Part shown: positions 8,758 through 17,512 of the stretch, one piece after another
Position numbering within the stretch: position 1 is the stretch's first letter
How the letters are laid out: the number at the start of each line of letters is the position of its first letter
Made by a program: the position numbers and the translations under genes
Assembly (NCBI RefSeq): GCF_028553725.1
Contig: NZ_CP067124.1
Coordinates: forward strand, 2,738,001-2,802,000
Origin: Paracoccus alcaliphilus
GTDB taxonomy: Bacteria > Pseudomonadota > Alphaproteobacteria > Rhodobacterales > Rhodobacteraceae
Length of the DNA: 64,000 bases
Direction: 5' to 3'
Notes under the pieces: generated by a model
Seen by the model: only the letters and a program-made list of their open reading frames with translations
Databases searched by the model: none
Told to the model about the DNA's origin: nothing

Positions 8758-8964
8758 ATGGCCAATGGCACCGTGAAATGGTTCAACCACGACAAAGGCT
8801 ACGGCTTTATCGCGCCGGAAAGCGGCGGCAAGGATATTTTCCTGCACATCTCGGCGGTCGAGCGTGCGGGCATCCGCAAACTCGATGACGGCCAGGCCGT
8901 GTCGTTCGACATCGAAACCGGCCGCGACGGCCGCGAATCGGCCTCGAACCTGCAGCTTCTCTAA
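8758..8964 (+). CDS. Cold-shock protein, CspA family
   Basis: 68-residue single-domain OB-fold nucleic acid chaperone. The opening MANGTVKWFNHDKGYGFI contains RNP1 (KGYGFI) and is followed by RNP2 (DIFLH). Length and motif spacing match CspA proteins. GAAGGAG lies 8 bases before the ATG. The 250 bases upstream contain no gene; an AT-richer stretch around 8640-8700 would be the long 5' leader that usually governs cold induction. Independent transcription is supported by the terminator that follows. Confidence 0.96.
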   Translation: MANGTVKWFNHDKGYGFIAPESGGKDIFLHISAVERAGIRKLDDGQAVSFDIETGRDGRESASNLQLL

Positions 8965-9035
8965 GCTGACGCCTGAACGCGCGGCTTCGCGGAAACGGTA
9001 AGCTCACTTACAGACCCGAAGCCCGCACCTGACCC

Positions 9036-9068
9036 AGCCCCACGCCCCATACCGGCGCGGGGCTTTTT
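9036..9068 (+). terminator. Intrinsic terminator of the cold-shock gene
   Basis: AGCCCCACGCC (9036-9046) pairs with GGCGCGGGGCT (9054-9064) with one mismatch, followed by TTTT. It lies 72 bases after the csp stop codon and marks the end of the undisturbed chromosomal segment. Confidence 0.85.
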
Positions 9069-9083
9069 GCGTTTCGAATACAC

Positions 9084-10057
9084 GACTCCGACGTGTGGAT
9101 GGCCTATCTCGCACCCGAGGTGCTGAAGCGGCTGACCTGCGGGCGCGAGGCCTCGGCGGTCAGCCTCCACAATCTGTGCTTTCTCGCGGGGGAGACGTGG
9201 TAACGGCCGCGACCTACAAGCGCTGGCTCGCCCAGATGCACAGCGGGCGCCCCTTCAAGGCGGTGGGCAGGCCGCGTCTGACGCAGGAGCTGCGCGATGT
9301 CGTCATCCGCATCGGGTCGGAAAACCTCCTCTGGGGTTACAAGCGGATCGCCGGGGAACTGAAGAAGCTCGGGCTTTACGCCGGCGCCAATTCGGTCAAG
9401 CGCATTCTCAATGAGGCGGGCATCCACCCGAGCCCCGAGAAGCGGAAGAAGAAGCCGGCCCTGCCGTGGACCACCTTCGTCAAGGCGCATATGGAAAGCA
9501 TGGTCGCCTGTGATTTCTTCACCAAGACCGTGTTCACCGCGCGCGGGCCACTGACGGCCTATGTGCTGATCTTCATCCATCTCGGCAGCCGCCGCGTGTT
9601 CTGCAGCGCCCCGACCTACGCCCCCGACTCGGCATGGGTGACGCAGCAGGCCCGCAACACGCTGATGTGGTGCGCTGAGCAAGGGATCACGCCGCGCTTT
9701 CTGATCCGCGACGCCGACACCAAGTTCAGCGCCAGCTTCGATACCGTCTGGGCATCGGAAGCTGCTCGGGTCATCCAGATCCCGCACAGGGCACCGAACG
9801 CCAATGCTTTCGCCGAATCCTTCATCGGCACCATCAAGCGCGAATGCCTGGATTTCTTCGTCTGCTTCAGCCGGTCGCAACTCGACTACATCCTGCGCAC
9901 ATGGGTGCGCCATTACAATGTCCAGCGTCCGCATCGCGGCCGGGAGATCGGGAACAATGTGCTGCAGGTCGACTTTCGGCCAGCCCGCGACGGCCCGATC
10001 CGCTGCCGGCGCCAGCTTGGCGGCATCATCACATCCTACACGCGCGAGGCGGCGTGA
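9084..10057 (+). pseudogene. Transposase with rve integrase core, N-terminally truncated and frameshifted
   Basis: Two adjoining frames make up the remnant. The first (9084-9203, EVLKRLTCGREASAV region) ends in TAA at 9201; the second, overlapping by a few bases from a GTG at 9197, carries the whole catalytic core. In the second frame VGRPRLTQELRDVV and WGYKRIAGELKKLG are the IS3-like HTH_21 region, and the DDE triad can be placed at MVACDFF, FLIRDADTKF and NAFAESFIGTIKRECLD. The C-terminus (RTWVRHYNVQRPHRGR) looks intact. The N-terminal DNA-binding part and both terminal inverted repeats were not found, so this is judged to be an immobile relic that opens the IS-rich region. Confidence 0.75.
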
Positions 10058-13000
10058 TCCGTGGTTCGAGAGCGAGCCGCAGAAAGCCTGACGGCTTTGA
10101 CGCCGAAGGCATCCGCCAGAGCCTCTCCCACAGCTGCCACATCCCCAGTCTCTGCCTCGATACCGTGTGTCCGGCACATCGCGATGCCGTCAGGGGAGAG
10201 CGGCAGCAGCACGATCACATTGGCGTGCAGCTCATAGCGGAACTTGTGTTCCAGCTGGTCGGGCTGGATCAGGCCAGATTGCAGCAGGCGCGTGATGAAT
10301 GTGCCAGTGCCGGTGAAGGGGTCGATGATATGGACGCCCTTGGATCCAAGGGTCTGGTCGAACTCATCCTGCAGCACGTCATTGACGGAGCGGATGATGA
10401 AATCGACGATCTCGACCGGGGTGTAGACGATGCCCAGCTTGTCGCGGGTGCCCTTGAAGGCGACGCCGAAGAAGTTGTCGTAAAGCTGGCGGATCAGGTC
10501 CTGCTTGGCGGCGGGGTTGGTGATCCCCTGCGCCTTCAGCCGGACCGAGCGGTAGAATTCGTCGAGATCGCGGCTCTCCTTTTCCAGATGTGCGCTTTCC
10601 AGCACGTCCAATACGCCCTGAATGGCGCGGGAGACCGGGTTTTCCGTGGTAAAGGTGTGGCCTTCAAACAGGGCGTCGAAGACCGGGCGCGTGATGATGT
10701 GCTGGGCCAGCATCTCGATGGCCTCGGCCTCGGTGATGCCCGAGTTCAGGTCATCGCGGATTTCGGCGAGGAAGCGGTCGAACTCTTCGCGCGCCGGGCC
10801 GGGCTGCGACAGGATCGCCTCCAGCCGGGTGATGTGGGCGATGGCGATGTCTCGCAGGCTGGCGGCCCAACGGTCCCAATATTCGCGATCTCCGCATTTC
10901 TTGACGATCTTGGCCATGATGGCGCGGCTGAAATCGTCGAGGATGATGCCGGGCAGTTCGGGCTGGCTTTCGTCCTCGATGACGAAATCATCGTCGCCGC
11001 GATCACGGCCCTCGCCGGTGATGCCGGAGCGTTTGGCCGCCGGGCGGCTCGGCAGGTTCTCGACTGTTGCGGTGATGGATTCCAGTTCCTGGCTGCCGAT
11101 GATCTGGATGCGGTCGGACACGTCCTGACCTAGCGACATCTGGTTGATGGTGGCATCGAACCGTTCATCATGGGCGCGAAGAGCGTTCAGGATCTGCCAG
11201 ACAACCCGATATTTGTCGTTGTCGTTCAGGGCCTCTTCAGGTGTCTTGTCGGCGGGGACACCGACCGGAAGGATGACATATCCCATCCGCTTGCCCGGCG
11301 CGCGGCGCATAACACGGCCCACTGACTGGACCACGTCGATCTGGCTCTTGCGCGGGTGCAGGAACATGATCGCGTCCAGCGCAGGAACATCAACGCCCTC
11401 GGACAGACAACGGGCGTTGGTCAGGATGCGGCAGGTCTGGTCTTCGGTTTCGGCCTTCAGCCAGTCGAGCAACTCGCCACGGGTCTTGGCATTGAAGGTG
11501 CCGTCAACGTGCTGGATCTCACAGTTGAGATGGTGCCGCGCCAGATCGGTTTCGCGGGTCTGCACCTCGGCTGAGGCTAAATATTCGTCAACAACCGGGT
11601 TGAATTCGCTCTGGACCAGTTTTGAGGACTTGATGTCCCGGCAAAAGGCCAGCGCACGGCGCATCGGCTGGGTATCGGCACCAAGATCGGACTGGATGTC
11701 CATCTTCGCCAAGGCTTTGTAACATCCCAGGATGCGTGTGGCATCGTCAAGAACGAGACCACTGGTTGGGTCGGCGAGTCGAGCCTGCAGGGAGGTTCCT
11801 ACAAGCTTCTGGTCCATTGCCAAGACAATGACCTTGTAGTCGGTCAGCAGGCCTTCCTGCACCGCCCAGCCGAACCCCCGGTAGAACAGGGTGGGTCCGA
11901 AATCCTCTTCATGGTCCATCGAGCGCAGAGTGACGCCGATGTCATTGGCTTTGGACTTCGCACCATCACCATAGATGCGCGGCGTGGCGGTCATGTAGAT
12001 CCGTTTGTCGCCGCCGATCACCTCGTCCCGGTGGATGCGGATGAAGTTGCTTTCTTCCTGGCCGTCGAGTGCCGCGCCAGTGGTCCGGTGAGCTTCATCA
12101 CAGATGATCAGGCTGAACCTGCCCATACCGTGGTGGAGCTGAGCATCGGAAACGGTCTGAATCGACTGATAGGTGGCGAAAACCACGGTCATGTTGCCCG
12201 GTGCGGGATTGGCAACACCGGCCGCCAATGCTGCAGCGTCCGTAGTCGCGGGGAAGGCAAGGTCGAGCGAGCTGATCTCGGCCACGTCGTCCTTTGCCAC
12301 CCGTCGCTTGCCGACCTGGGTGTCGGAGCAGACCGCGAACGATCGGAGCGGAGTGGTCGTGTCGTTGGTCCACTCGCGGACTGTCTGCGCCATGAGTGCG
12401 AGCGAGGGCACCAAGAAGAGAACCCGCCCATCCGCACCCACTAGATCTTCGGCGATTTTCAGTGAGGTGAAGGTTTTGCCGGTCCCGCAGGCCATGATGA
12501 CCTTGCCCCGGTCGTGAATAGAAAGTCCCTCTCGCACGGCATCAAGTGCGTCCTGCTGGTGCTGACGCAGTTCTTTCTTGGGCTCCAGCACCACCTCCTG
12601 CTTTGACCCGAAGAGCGCCCACTGGATCGGCGACGCGCGCATATCGACCAAGCCTATCCGCAGGACGGGGATGATCTGCCCGACCAGCATAGCTTCGGCA
12701 TTTTCCGACCATTCCACCTCAGTCGAATCCATCACCACGCGGCGGACGAACGGCGCCTTGCTGGAAGCGGAGAGAAATGAGTCGATGTCCGATTTTGCGA
12801 TCCTGTGCTGGGAGGAGAAGAATTTGCATTGGACCGCAGCGAAACCTTCGTGCCCGCGCAGTTTGGCGACAAGGTCTATGCCAACGTCCTTGGCAGCCCA
12901 GCCATTTTCGCCGGCCCAGGCCGCCCAGGTCCAGACCTGCTCATACAACTCGGCCTGAACCGGATCATGCACGAGATAGGCTGCACACAACCGCTCGTAA

Positions 13001-13074
13001 TAGGTGCCCTTCTCCCGCTCGCTCAGCGCCGTAGCCCGGTAGCTATCGAGAAGGGTGCCGAGCGAAGCAGTCAT
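10036..13074 (-). CDS. Type ISP-like restriction-modification enzyme (nuclease-helicase), truncated in the methyltransferase domain
   Basis: Resembles the single-chain LlaBIII/LlaGI-type enzymes (nuclease, SF2 translocase, coupler, N6-adenine methyltransferase, target recognition; about 1500-1600 residues). Here about 1010 residues remain. Visible parts: Mrr-like nuclease (VGIDLVAKLRG then FAAVQCKF, residues ~60-90), Walker A MACGTGKTF, DEAH as IICDEAHRT, YMTATPRIYG, helicase motif VI around VQSVGRVMRRAPGKRMGYV, then the coupler and methyltransferase motif I DPFTGTGTFITRLLQSG. Family similarity stops at VIVLL, about 10203; the last 55 residues are unrelated sequence and run into the relic transposase. 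Without motif IV and a target-recognition domain it cannot methylate. The start at 13074 (MTASLGTLLDSYR) fits family N-termini better than 13086. Confidence 0.82.
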   Translation of the reverse strand: MTASLGTLLDSYRATALSEREKGTYYERLCAAYLVHDPVQAELYEQVWTWAAWAGENGWAAKDVGIDLVAKLRGHEGFAAVQCKFFSSQHRIAKSDIDSFLSASSKAPFVRRVVMDSTEVEWSENAEAMLVGQIIPVLRIGLVDMRASPIQWALFGSKQEVVLEPKKELRQHQQDALDAVREGLSIHDRGKVIMACGTGKTFTSLKIAEDLVGADGRVLFLVPSLALMAQTVREWTNDTTTPLRSFAVCSDTQVGKRRVAKDDVAEISSLDLAFPATTDAAALAAGVANPAPGNMTVVFATYQSIQTVSDAQLHHGMGRFSLIICDEAHRTTGAALDGQEESNFIRIHRDEVIGGDKRIYMTATPRIYGDGAKSKANDIGVTLRSMDHEEDFGPTLFYRGFGWAVQEGLLTDYKVIVLAMDQKLVGTSLQARLADPTSGLVLDDATRILGCYKALAKMDIQSDLGADTQPMRRALAFCRDIKSSKLVQSEFNPVVDEYLASAEVQTRETDLARHHLNCEIQHVDGTFNAKTRGELLDWLKAETEDQTCRILTNARCLSEGVDVPALDAIMFLHPRKSQIDVVQSVGRVMRRAPGKRMGYVILPVGVPADKTPEEALNDNDKYRVVWQILNALRAHDERFDATINQMSLGQDVSDRIQIIGSQELESITATVENLPSRPAAKRSGITGEGRDRGDDDFVIEDESQPELPGIILDDFSRAIMAKIVKKCGDREYWDRWAASLRDIAIAHITRLEAILSQPGPAREEFDRFLAEIRDDLNSGITEAEAIEMLAQHIITRPVFDALFEGHTFTTENPVSRAIQGVLDVLESAHLEKESRDLDEFYRSVRLKAQGITNPAAKQDLIRQLYDNFFGVAFKGTRDKLGIVYTPVEIVDFIIRSVNDVLQDEFDQTLGSKGVHIIDPFTGTGTFITRLLQSGLIQPDQLEHKFRYELHANVIVLLPLSPDGIAMCRTHGIEAETGDVAAVGEALADAFGVKAVRLSAARSRTTDHAASRV

Positions 13075-13134
13075 GAGGGTCACCATCTGGATTCTGTCAT
13101 GGCGACCATAGGTTTGAAGTTCTGCGTCGGCAAT

Positions 13135-13380
13135 CTATCGCTTGTCGGGCCGCCAGTTAAGACTGTCGCGCCACCGAATCTTGAAATAGCGCCAAGCTGC
13201 GAGGGAGCCGACGCCCACAAGGACATAGATCATCAGGACGACATCCCACTGCCAGCCGTTCCGGTAAAACCCGAAAATGGCCGCTGCGATAAGAATAATG
13301 CCGATATTACGAAAGTTGCCGATCATGGCCTTCCGCTGCTCGTATCTGGCGCGTTCGACGTCACGAACGATCTTGACCAT
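13135..13380 (-). CDS. Small membrane protein of unknown function
   Basis: 81 residues with two predicted membrane segments (IGIILIAAAIFGFYR and VVLMIYVLVGVGSLAAW), a basic N-terminus and a basic C-terminus, which suggests both ends face the cytoplasm. It ends 61 bases upstream of the restriction enzyme start and points the same way, so it could share a promoter with it. No family is recognised. No strong ribosome-binding site can be claimed. Confidence 0.55.
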   Translation of the reverse strand: MVKIVRDVERARYEQRKAMIGNFRNIGIILIAAAIFGFYRNGWQWDVVLMIYVLVGVGSLAAWRYFKIRWRDSLNWRPDKR

Positions 13381-13577
13381 CCAGATTCCTCCTCGTTGAT
13401 GGTTTCACTCAAATGTAATACCGCATCTCGATGAGACCGTCGGGTGGGACAAAGCGATCTGTAGTCATCCCCAGCAATAGCTGACGGTCTGGCGTGTGCA
13501 CATGACGCCCATGACCCGGCTCACCACCGCGCCGGTGATAGCCGCCTGCCACTCGGAGTTGTTCTCGCCCGCGCCTC

Positions 13578-14432
13578 CTAGCCGGTCCGGGCGGCGCGGG
13601 TGATCAGGCTTTCCGGCGTCATGCCGCCATAGCGCTGATGGGCCTTGGGCATAGTTCCCTGATCGTGGTATGGCCACCGCGCTGCCTCCGACGATGATGA
13701 ACGGCGACAGGTTCATGGTTGTGGAAGATCTCGATCATGCGATGCGTGAGGCGGACTTCGACCTGCCGGCCGATCAGTCGGTGCGGCACGGAATAGAAGC
13801 CGTGCAGCACCTCGATGTGATAGTCGGGATGCACTTTGGCGCGCTTCCATACGGCGTATTCGAAGGGCGTATCGGGCAAGGAGCCGAGCGCGGGGCGTTC
13901 GATCTCTTCAAACAGCTCGCGCCGGGACCGTCCGACCCGGCGCATGATCCGCCCGTTCAGCTCATCGAGCAGTTCCGCGATCGCCACGTTCAGCGCCTCG
14001 ATGGAAAAGAACTGCCGGTTGCGCAGGCGGGCCAGTATCCAGCGCTCCACGATCAGCACGGCGCCTTCGACCTTGCCCTTGTGGCGGGGTTTGCGCGGCC
14101 GGGTTGGCAGCACCGTCGTATCGTAATGCATGGCCATGTCGGAGAAGGTTCTGGTCAGCGACGGCTCGAACCAGAGCGGCTTGGCCACGGCGGCCTTCAG
14201 ATTGTCGCAGACGATCGCCTTGGGCACGCCGCCCCTGAACTTCAGGGCCCGGACCTGGGCCTCGATCCAGTCCGGCAGCCTCTGGCTGAGGCTGGTCCAG
14301 GCGAAGGTGTAGTTCGACGCTCCCAGCACGGCGACGAAGATCTGTGCGCCGTGCGCGCGGCCGGTGCCTGAGTCGATGATGGGGATGGTGTGACCGGCAT
14401 AGTCCGTCTGCATCACCGCCCCGGCCTCGTGA
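13578..14432 (-). pseudogene. IS21-family IstA transposase remnant
   Basis: The C-terminal two thirds of an IstA transposase. Core pieces: GAVMQTDYAGHTIPIID (first Asp), AIVCDNLKAAVAKP (second Asp), and the region PRHKGKVEGAVLIVERW carrying the Glu. The reading frame as it stands ends at 13619, but the family C-terminus (AHQRYGGMTPESLITRAA) continues in another frame to a TAG at 13578, so there is a frameshift near 13650. The N-terminal part is missing: at 14432-14435 the sequence switches directly into the middle of an IS4-type transposase on the other strand. No istB gene follows. Not functional. Confidence 0.8.
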
Positions 14433-14434
14433 CG

Positions 14435-15143
14435 ATTGCCAAGGTGATGGCAGAGGTGCAGTCCAGCGGCACCCACGAGGTCCGGTTCCGCGATGCGCAG
14501 GGCAAGGATCATTGCGCCGTGCTCTCGGTCCGGCACGCTACAATGACGGTCCGCCCGCCGATCGGAAAGCAGCGGAAATACCGGCATCAGAATCTTCAGA
14601 TCATCCATGCCGAGGAGCTTGACCCGCCGGAAGGCCGGGTGCCCGTCTTCTGGAAGCTGATCACGAACTTGCCGGTGGCGACCCACGCGGACGCAATCCA
14701 CAAGCTCCAATGGTATGCGCTGCGCTGGAAGATCGAGACATTCTTCCGGACCCTGAAGACCGGGTGCCGGATCGAAGAGCTGCGCCTGGCCACGGCTGAT
14801 CGACTGGCAAACTGTATCGCGTTGTGCTGCGTCGTGTCCTGGCGCGTGTCATGGATGACGATGCTCGGCCGAGAGGTGCCGAAAGCATCGCCTGCTGCCG
14901 TCTTCACCGACGCCGAACGCCAACTGCTCGAGCGCACAGCGCCCGAGAGCAAGCAAAAGCTTCCGCGTGACCTCGATTTCTATGTCAGACTCGTCGCGCG
15001 GCTCGGCGGCTATCTTGATCGGACCTCCGATGCGCCACCAGGAACCACCGTCATATGGCGCGGCCTCTCCCGCCTCGCCGATCTTGTCGAAGGCGCTCGC
15101 ATCGCCGAAACACCATCATCCGAGACATATGGGTAACTGCAAG
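14435..15143 (+). mobile_element. Partial IS4/Tn5-type element (3' half)
   Basis: The 709 bases match, in inverted orientation, 17513-18221 of the intact element further right; the encoded 233 residues are the same. It carries the third catalytic region (YALRWKIETFFRTLKTG) but neither of the first two Asp motifs, so it is inactive. The right end with its inverted repeat TGGGTAACTGCAAG (15130-15143) is intact; the left part was lost at the junction with the IS21 remnant. Confidence 0.9.
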
Positions 15144-15180
15144 AACAATCGGGCCGTTACCATCCAGCCAAGGAAGCCCT

Positions 15181-15435
15181 ATGAAAGCCGTCTTGTATTG
15201 CAACCTCTCAGGGCCGAGGTTCGTGAAGTTCCGTCGCCCGGCGGCAACGGCGTCCCGCTTGATATTGAGGCCTGCGGACCTGCGGAACCGATCTTGCCAT
15301 CTACCAGGGCGCCCATCCACAATCCAGAGCACCCTTGGTTCTGGGCCACGAATTCGTGGCCAGAGTGGCCAAGGGCGGCGACGGATTCATACGAGATGAC
15401 TGTGTCGTCAGTTATCCGCTGATATCCTGCGGTAG
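15181..15435 (+). pseudogene. Zinc-type alcohol dehydrogenase, decayed N-terminal fragment
   Basis: Pieces of the GroES-like N-terminal domain of a medium-chain dehydrogenase appear in successive frames: MKAVLYCNLSGPRF from 15181, then EVPSPGGNGVPLDIEACG in a second frame, then LVLGHEFVARVAKGGDGF and DDCVVSYPLISCG in a third. The family order (MKAV..., IEACGICGTD, LGHEF.G.V, D.V...P...CG) is kept, so this is one gene with at least two frameshifts, ending without the catalytic and NAD-binding domains near 15435. It lies immediately beside the partial IS4 element, which probably removed its upstream region. Confidence 0.65.
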
Positions 15436-15440
15436 ACCCC

Positions 15441-16511
15441 TCAGCCCCCGACCTCGACGACCGGCTTTCGGTGCTTCGCATGCCGCGCGATCAGGCTTTT
15501 CTGCCGCGCATTGGGTGGCACCGGCCGCACCGGAGCCACATCGTGGCAATGCGTAATCGCGTCGGGAAACAGTGTCAGAATCTCAACCCGCGCTTCGGGC
15601 GTCATCGCGGCCAGCGCCTGAGGACCAATAAGCAGGCTTTCGGAGGCGGCGCCCTCAGCGAACAGGATCTGATGTTCGTCCAATACCAGATGAAAATACT
15701 CCAACGCTTCCGGCGATTCCTCGACGAAAATTCCCGGCAGAACGGTCAGCCGGATGGCCGGAACCAGCACCTCACTGGTGCCGAACATGCGCCCTGCAAT
15801 GCGCGAACTGACCAGCATCCGGTGTTGCCGCGAGACGCGCAGGTCGCGCCTGGGCAAACCATTGCCAAGCGCACCGGCCATGATCCTGACCGGGCGCAGT
15901 TTTTCGTGTCGCGCCAGCATCCGTGCATCAACCCCGCGCAGCAACGCCAGCAGCAACGGCTGAAAGCCGTGATCGGCGGTGCGCAGCAACATGCCGGGGC
16001 GCAAATCCTCGACCGCGACAAGCCCGTCCACCGTTTCGATCAACGTGCCATTGGCAAAGCAGATCGTATCGAACTCGTCATCGAATTGCGTAAAATCGAT
16101 GGATAGCAGTTCATCATATTGGTCGCTCAGATCCACGCGAAGGATATCATTGCGCGAATAATCACGCTCGTTGATGAAATACATCGCATCATCATTGACG
16201 CGCAGCACCGTTCGTCCATCTGCAAGTCGGAAGACATAGACAGCGGCATATTCAGTCCGGCCGTCCGCCATCTGAAAGCGGACATCACTGAATACGCCCA
16301 TCTCGACGATCACTTGTGGCGGCTCATCCTCGCTGAAAGAGATCCCCTCGTCCGGCTGGTTTGGATGAATTTGATTTGGCTCACCGTGATCCGGGTCGTC
16401 CACCCAGAACAAATTGTGATTATAGTTCAGATCGGAATAAGATTTGCCCCCGAGCGAAGCATTGTCACCGGCGTCGCTGAACACGACGCCCCAAAATTGC
16501 TGAGGTGCCAT
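15441..16511 (-). CDS. Hint-domain (hedgehog/intein-type) protein, probably secreted
   Basis: 356 residues. The second half begins with DTICFANGTLIETVDGLVAV, the Hint module with its nucleophilic Cys, followed by VEDLRPGMLLRTADHGFQPL and the late block DLRVSRQHRMLVSSRI, the pattern of the Hint_2 proteins abundant in Rhodobacteraceae next to type I secretion systems. The N-terminal 150 residues are acidic and Asp/Asn-rich (for example DVRFQMADGRTEYAAVYVFR) without a classical signal peptide. Role unknown; related proteins are exported and the Hint module may self-cleave. It is the only apparently intact gene between the IS21 and IS66 remnants. Confidence 0.85.
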   Translation of the reverse strand: MAPQQFWGVVFSDAGDNASLGGKSYSDLNYNHNLFWVDDPDHGEPNQIHPNQPDEGISFSEDEPPQVIVEMGVFSDVRFQMADGRTEYAAVYVFRLADGRTVLRVNDDAMYFINERDYSRNDILRVDLSDQYDELLSIDFTQFDDEFDTICFANGTLIETVDGLVAVEDLRPGMLLRTADHGFQPLLLALLRGVDARMLARHEKLRPVRIMAGALGNGLPRRDLRVSRQHRMLVSSRIAGRMFGTSEVLVPAIRLTVLPGIFVEESPEALEYFHLVLDEHQILFAEGAASESLLIGPQALAAMTPEARVEILTLFPDAITHCHDVAPVRPVPPNARQKSLIARHAKHRKPVVEVGG

Positions 16512-16644
16512 CTGACTCTGAACCCTGAACTACGGCCACTGACGGGTAGTCATGTGGAAATACAGAATGTTTGAGCGATGGCGTGACAGCTGTCAAATCT
16601 ATACAGACAAATCTATCTATAAAGACAGGCCGTCACAAAATACG

Positions 16645-16890
16645 TCACCGCCCGGTTTCTACGGTGATGGAGCAGGCAGTCTCAGCATTGGTGGCTGTCG
16701 GTGACGACCAATTCCGGAGCAGCAGATCATCAAGCCGGTTGATCTTGTGATCATGGATGCGGCGCAAGACGTCGACGAGGCAGGCTTGCGGGTCGAGGCC
16801 GTTCATCTTGGTGGTTTCTATGATGGTCATGGCCCGGACCAGCGTTTCGGCTCCGGTATCGGCCCCGGCGAAGAGCCAGTTGCGGCGACA
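16645..16890 (-). pseudogene. IS66-family TnpC transposase, C-terminal remnant
   Basis: Reading the minus strand from about 16890, the sequence gives RRNWLFAGADTGAETLVRAM and then TIIETTKMNGLDPQACLVDV and RIHDHKINRLDDLL, the standard C-terminal end of IS66 TnpC proteins. The catalytic core is absent. Only a short relic of the element survives here. Confidence 0.75.
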
Positions 16891-16947
16891 GCTATCCTGC
16901 CGAGAAAATTCTACGTCCGCATCCCCTTAACCATGGGGAGGATTACC

Positions 16948-17454
16948 TCAGGATTTGAAAGATTGCCCGCCACGCTGACAGGCTGCCGCGAGCGCCTGCA
17001 CTGCTGCGACTTCTGCGAGGAGATGTCCTCGACGCCGGGCGGCCAGCCACGTCGTTGCCAGTCCGATACTGGCGAGCACGGCGGCGATGCCGGCCACTCC
17101 GATCAGGCGCCAGGTCGGATCCAAGCTGATGGCAGCGAGAATGACGGCCGCGCCCGCGTATCCCACCGCCATGCAGCAGATCGACCAGATTCGGACCCGG
17201 TGCAAAATGAGGTCTGCCTCGCAGCTCAGATCCGCCATCACCCGGTGGATGAGCGCCGGAACCGTTATTCCAAGATTCTCGTCATCATACGAGGTGAGCA
17301 CATGCTCGAGATGCTGCAATCCGGCAGGGTCCTTGGCCAGGAGGCGTATGTCGGCCGCAAGCAACTGCTGCTCGACACACACGGGGCGGCGGGTCAACGC
17401 CTCGGCAATGCGAACGGCGGCCTTCTCGGGATCATCGGTGCGGGAATGCGTCAT
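16948..17454 (-). CDS. Membrane protein of unknown function
   Basis: 168 residues. The first 90 are soluble and helical (AVRIAEALTRRPVCVEQQLLA, HRVMADLSCEADLILHRV); two membrane segments follow (ICCMAVGYAGAAVILAAI and LIGVAGIAAVLASIGLATTW), then a basic and alanine-rich cytoplasmic tail. The ATG at 17454 is used; the preceding TTG at 17460 is a weaker choice. No family is recognised. It sits between an IS66 remnant and the intact IS4-type element, 50 bases from the latter's target duplication. Confidence 0.6.
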   Translation of the reverse strand: MTHSRTDDPEKAAVRIAEALTRRPVCVEQQLLAADIRLLAKDPAGLQHLEHVLTSYDDENLGITVPALIHRVMADLSCEADLILHRVRIWSICCMAVGYAGAAVILAAISLDPTWRLIGVAGIAAVLASIGLATTWLAARRRGHLLAEVAAVQALAAACQRGGQSFKS

Positions 17455-17503
17455 GATCAACCTGCCGCAGCTTCAGAACGATATCTTCGGGCTTCGTAAC
17501 GGC

Positions 17504-17512
17504 CCGGTTGCC
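17504..17512. repeat. 9-bp target site duplication, left copy (CCGGTTGCC)
   Basis: Identical to 19049-19057 on the other side of the IS4-type element. Confidence 0.9.

Noticed and set aside
9104..10177. Minus-strand frame of 357 codons opposite the rve transposase
   Set aside because: The plus strand carries a clear DDE core; the minus frame has no motif.
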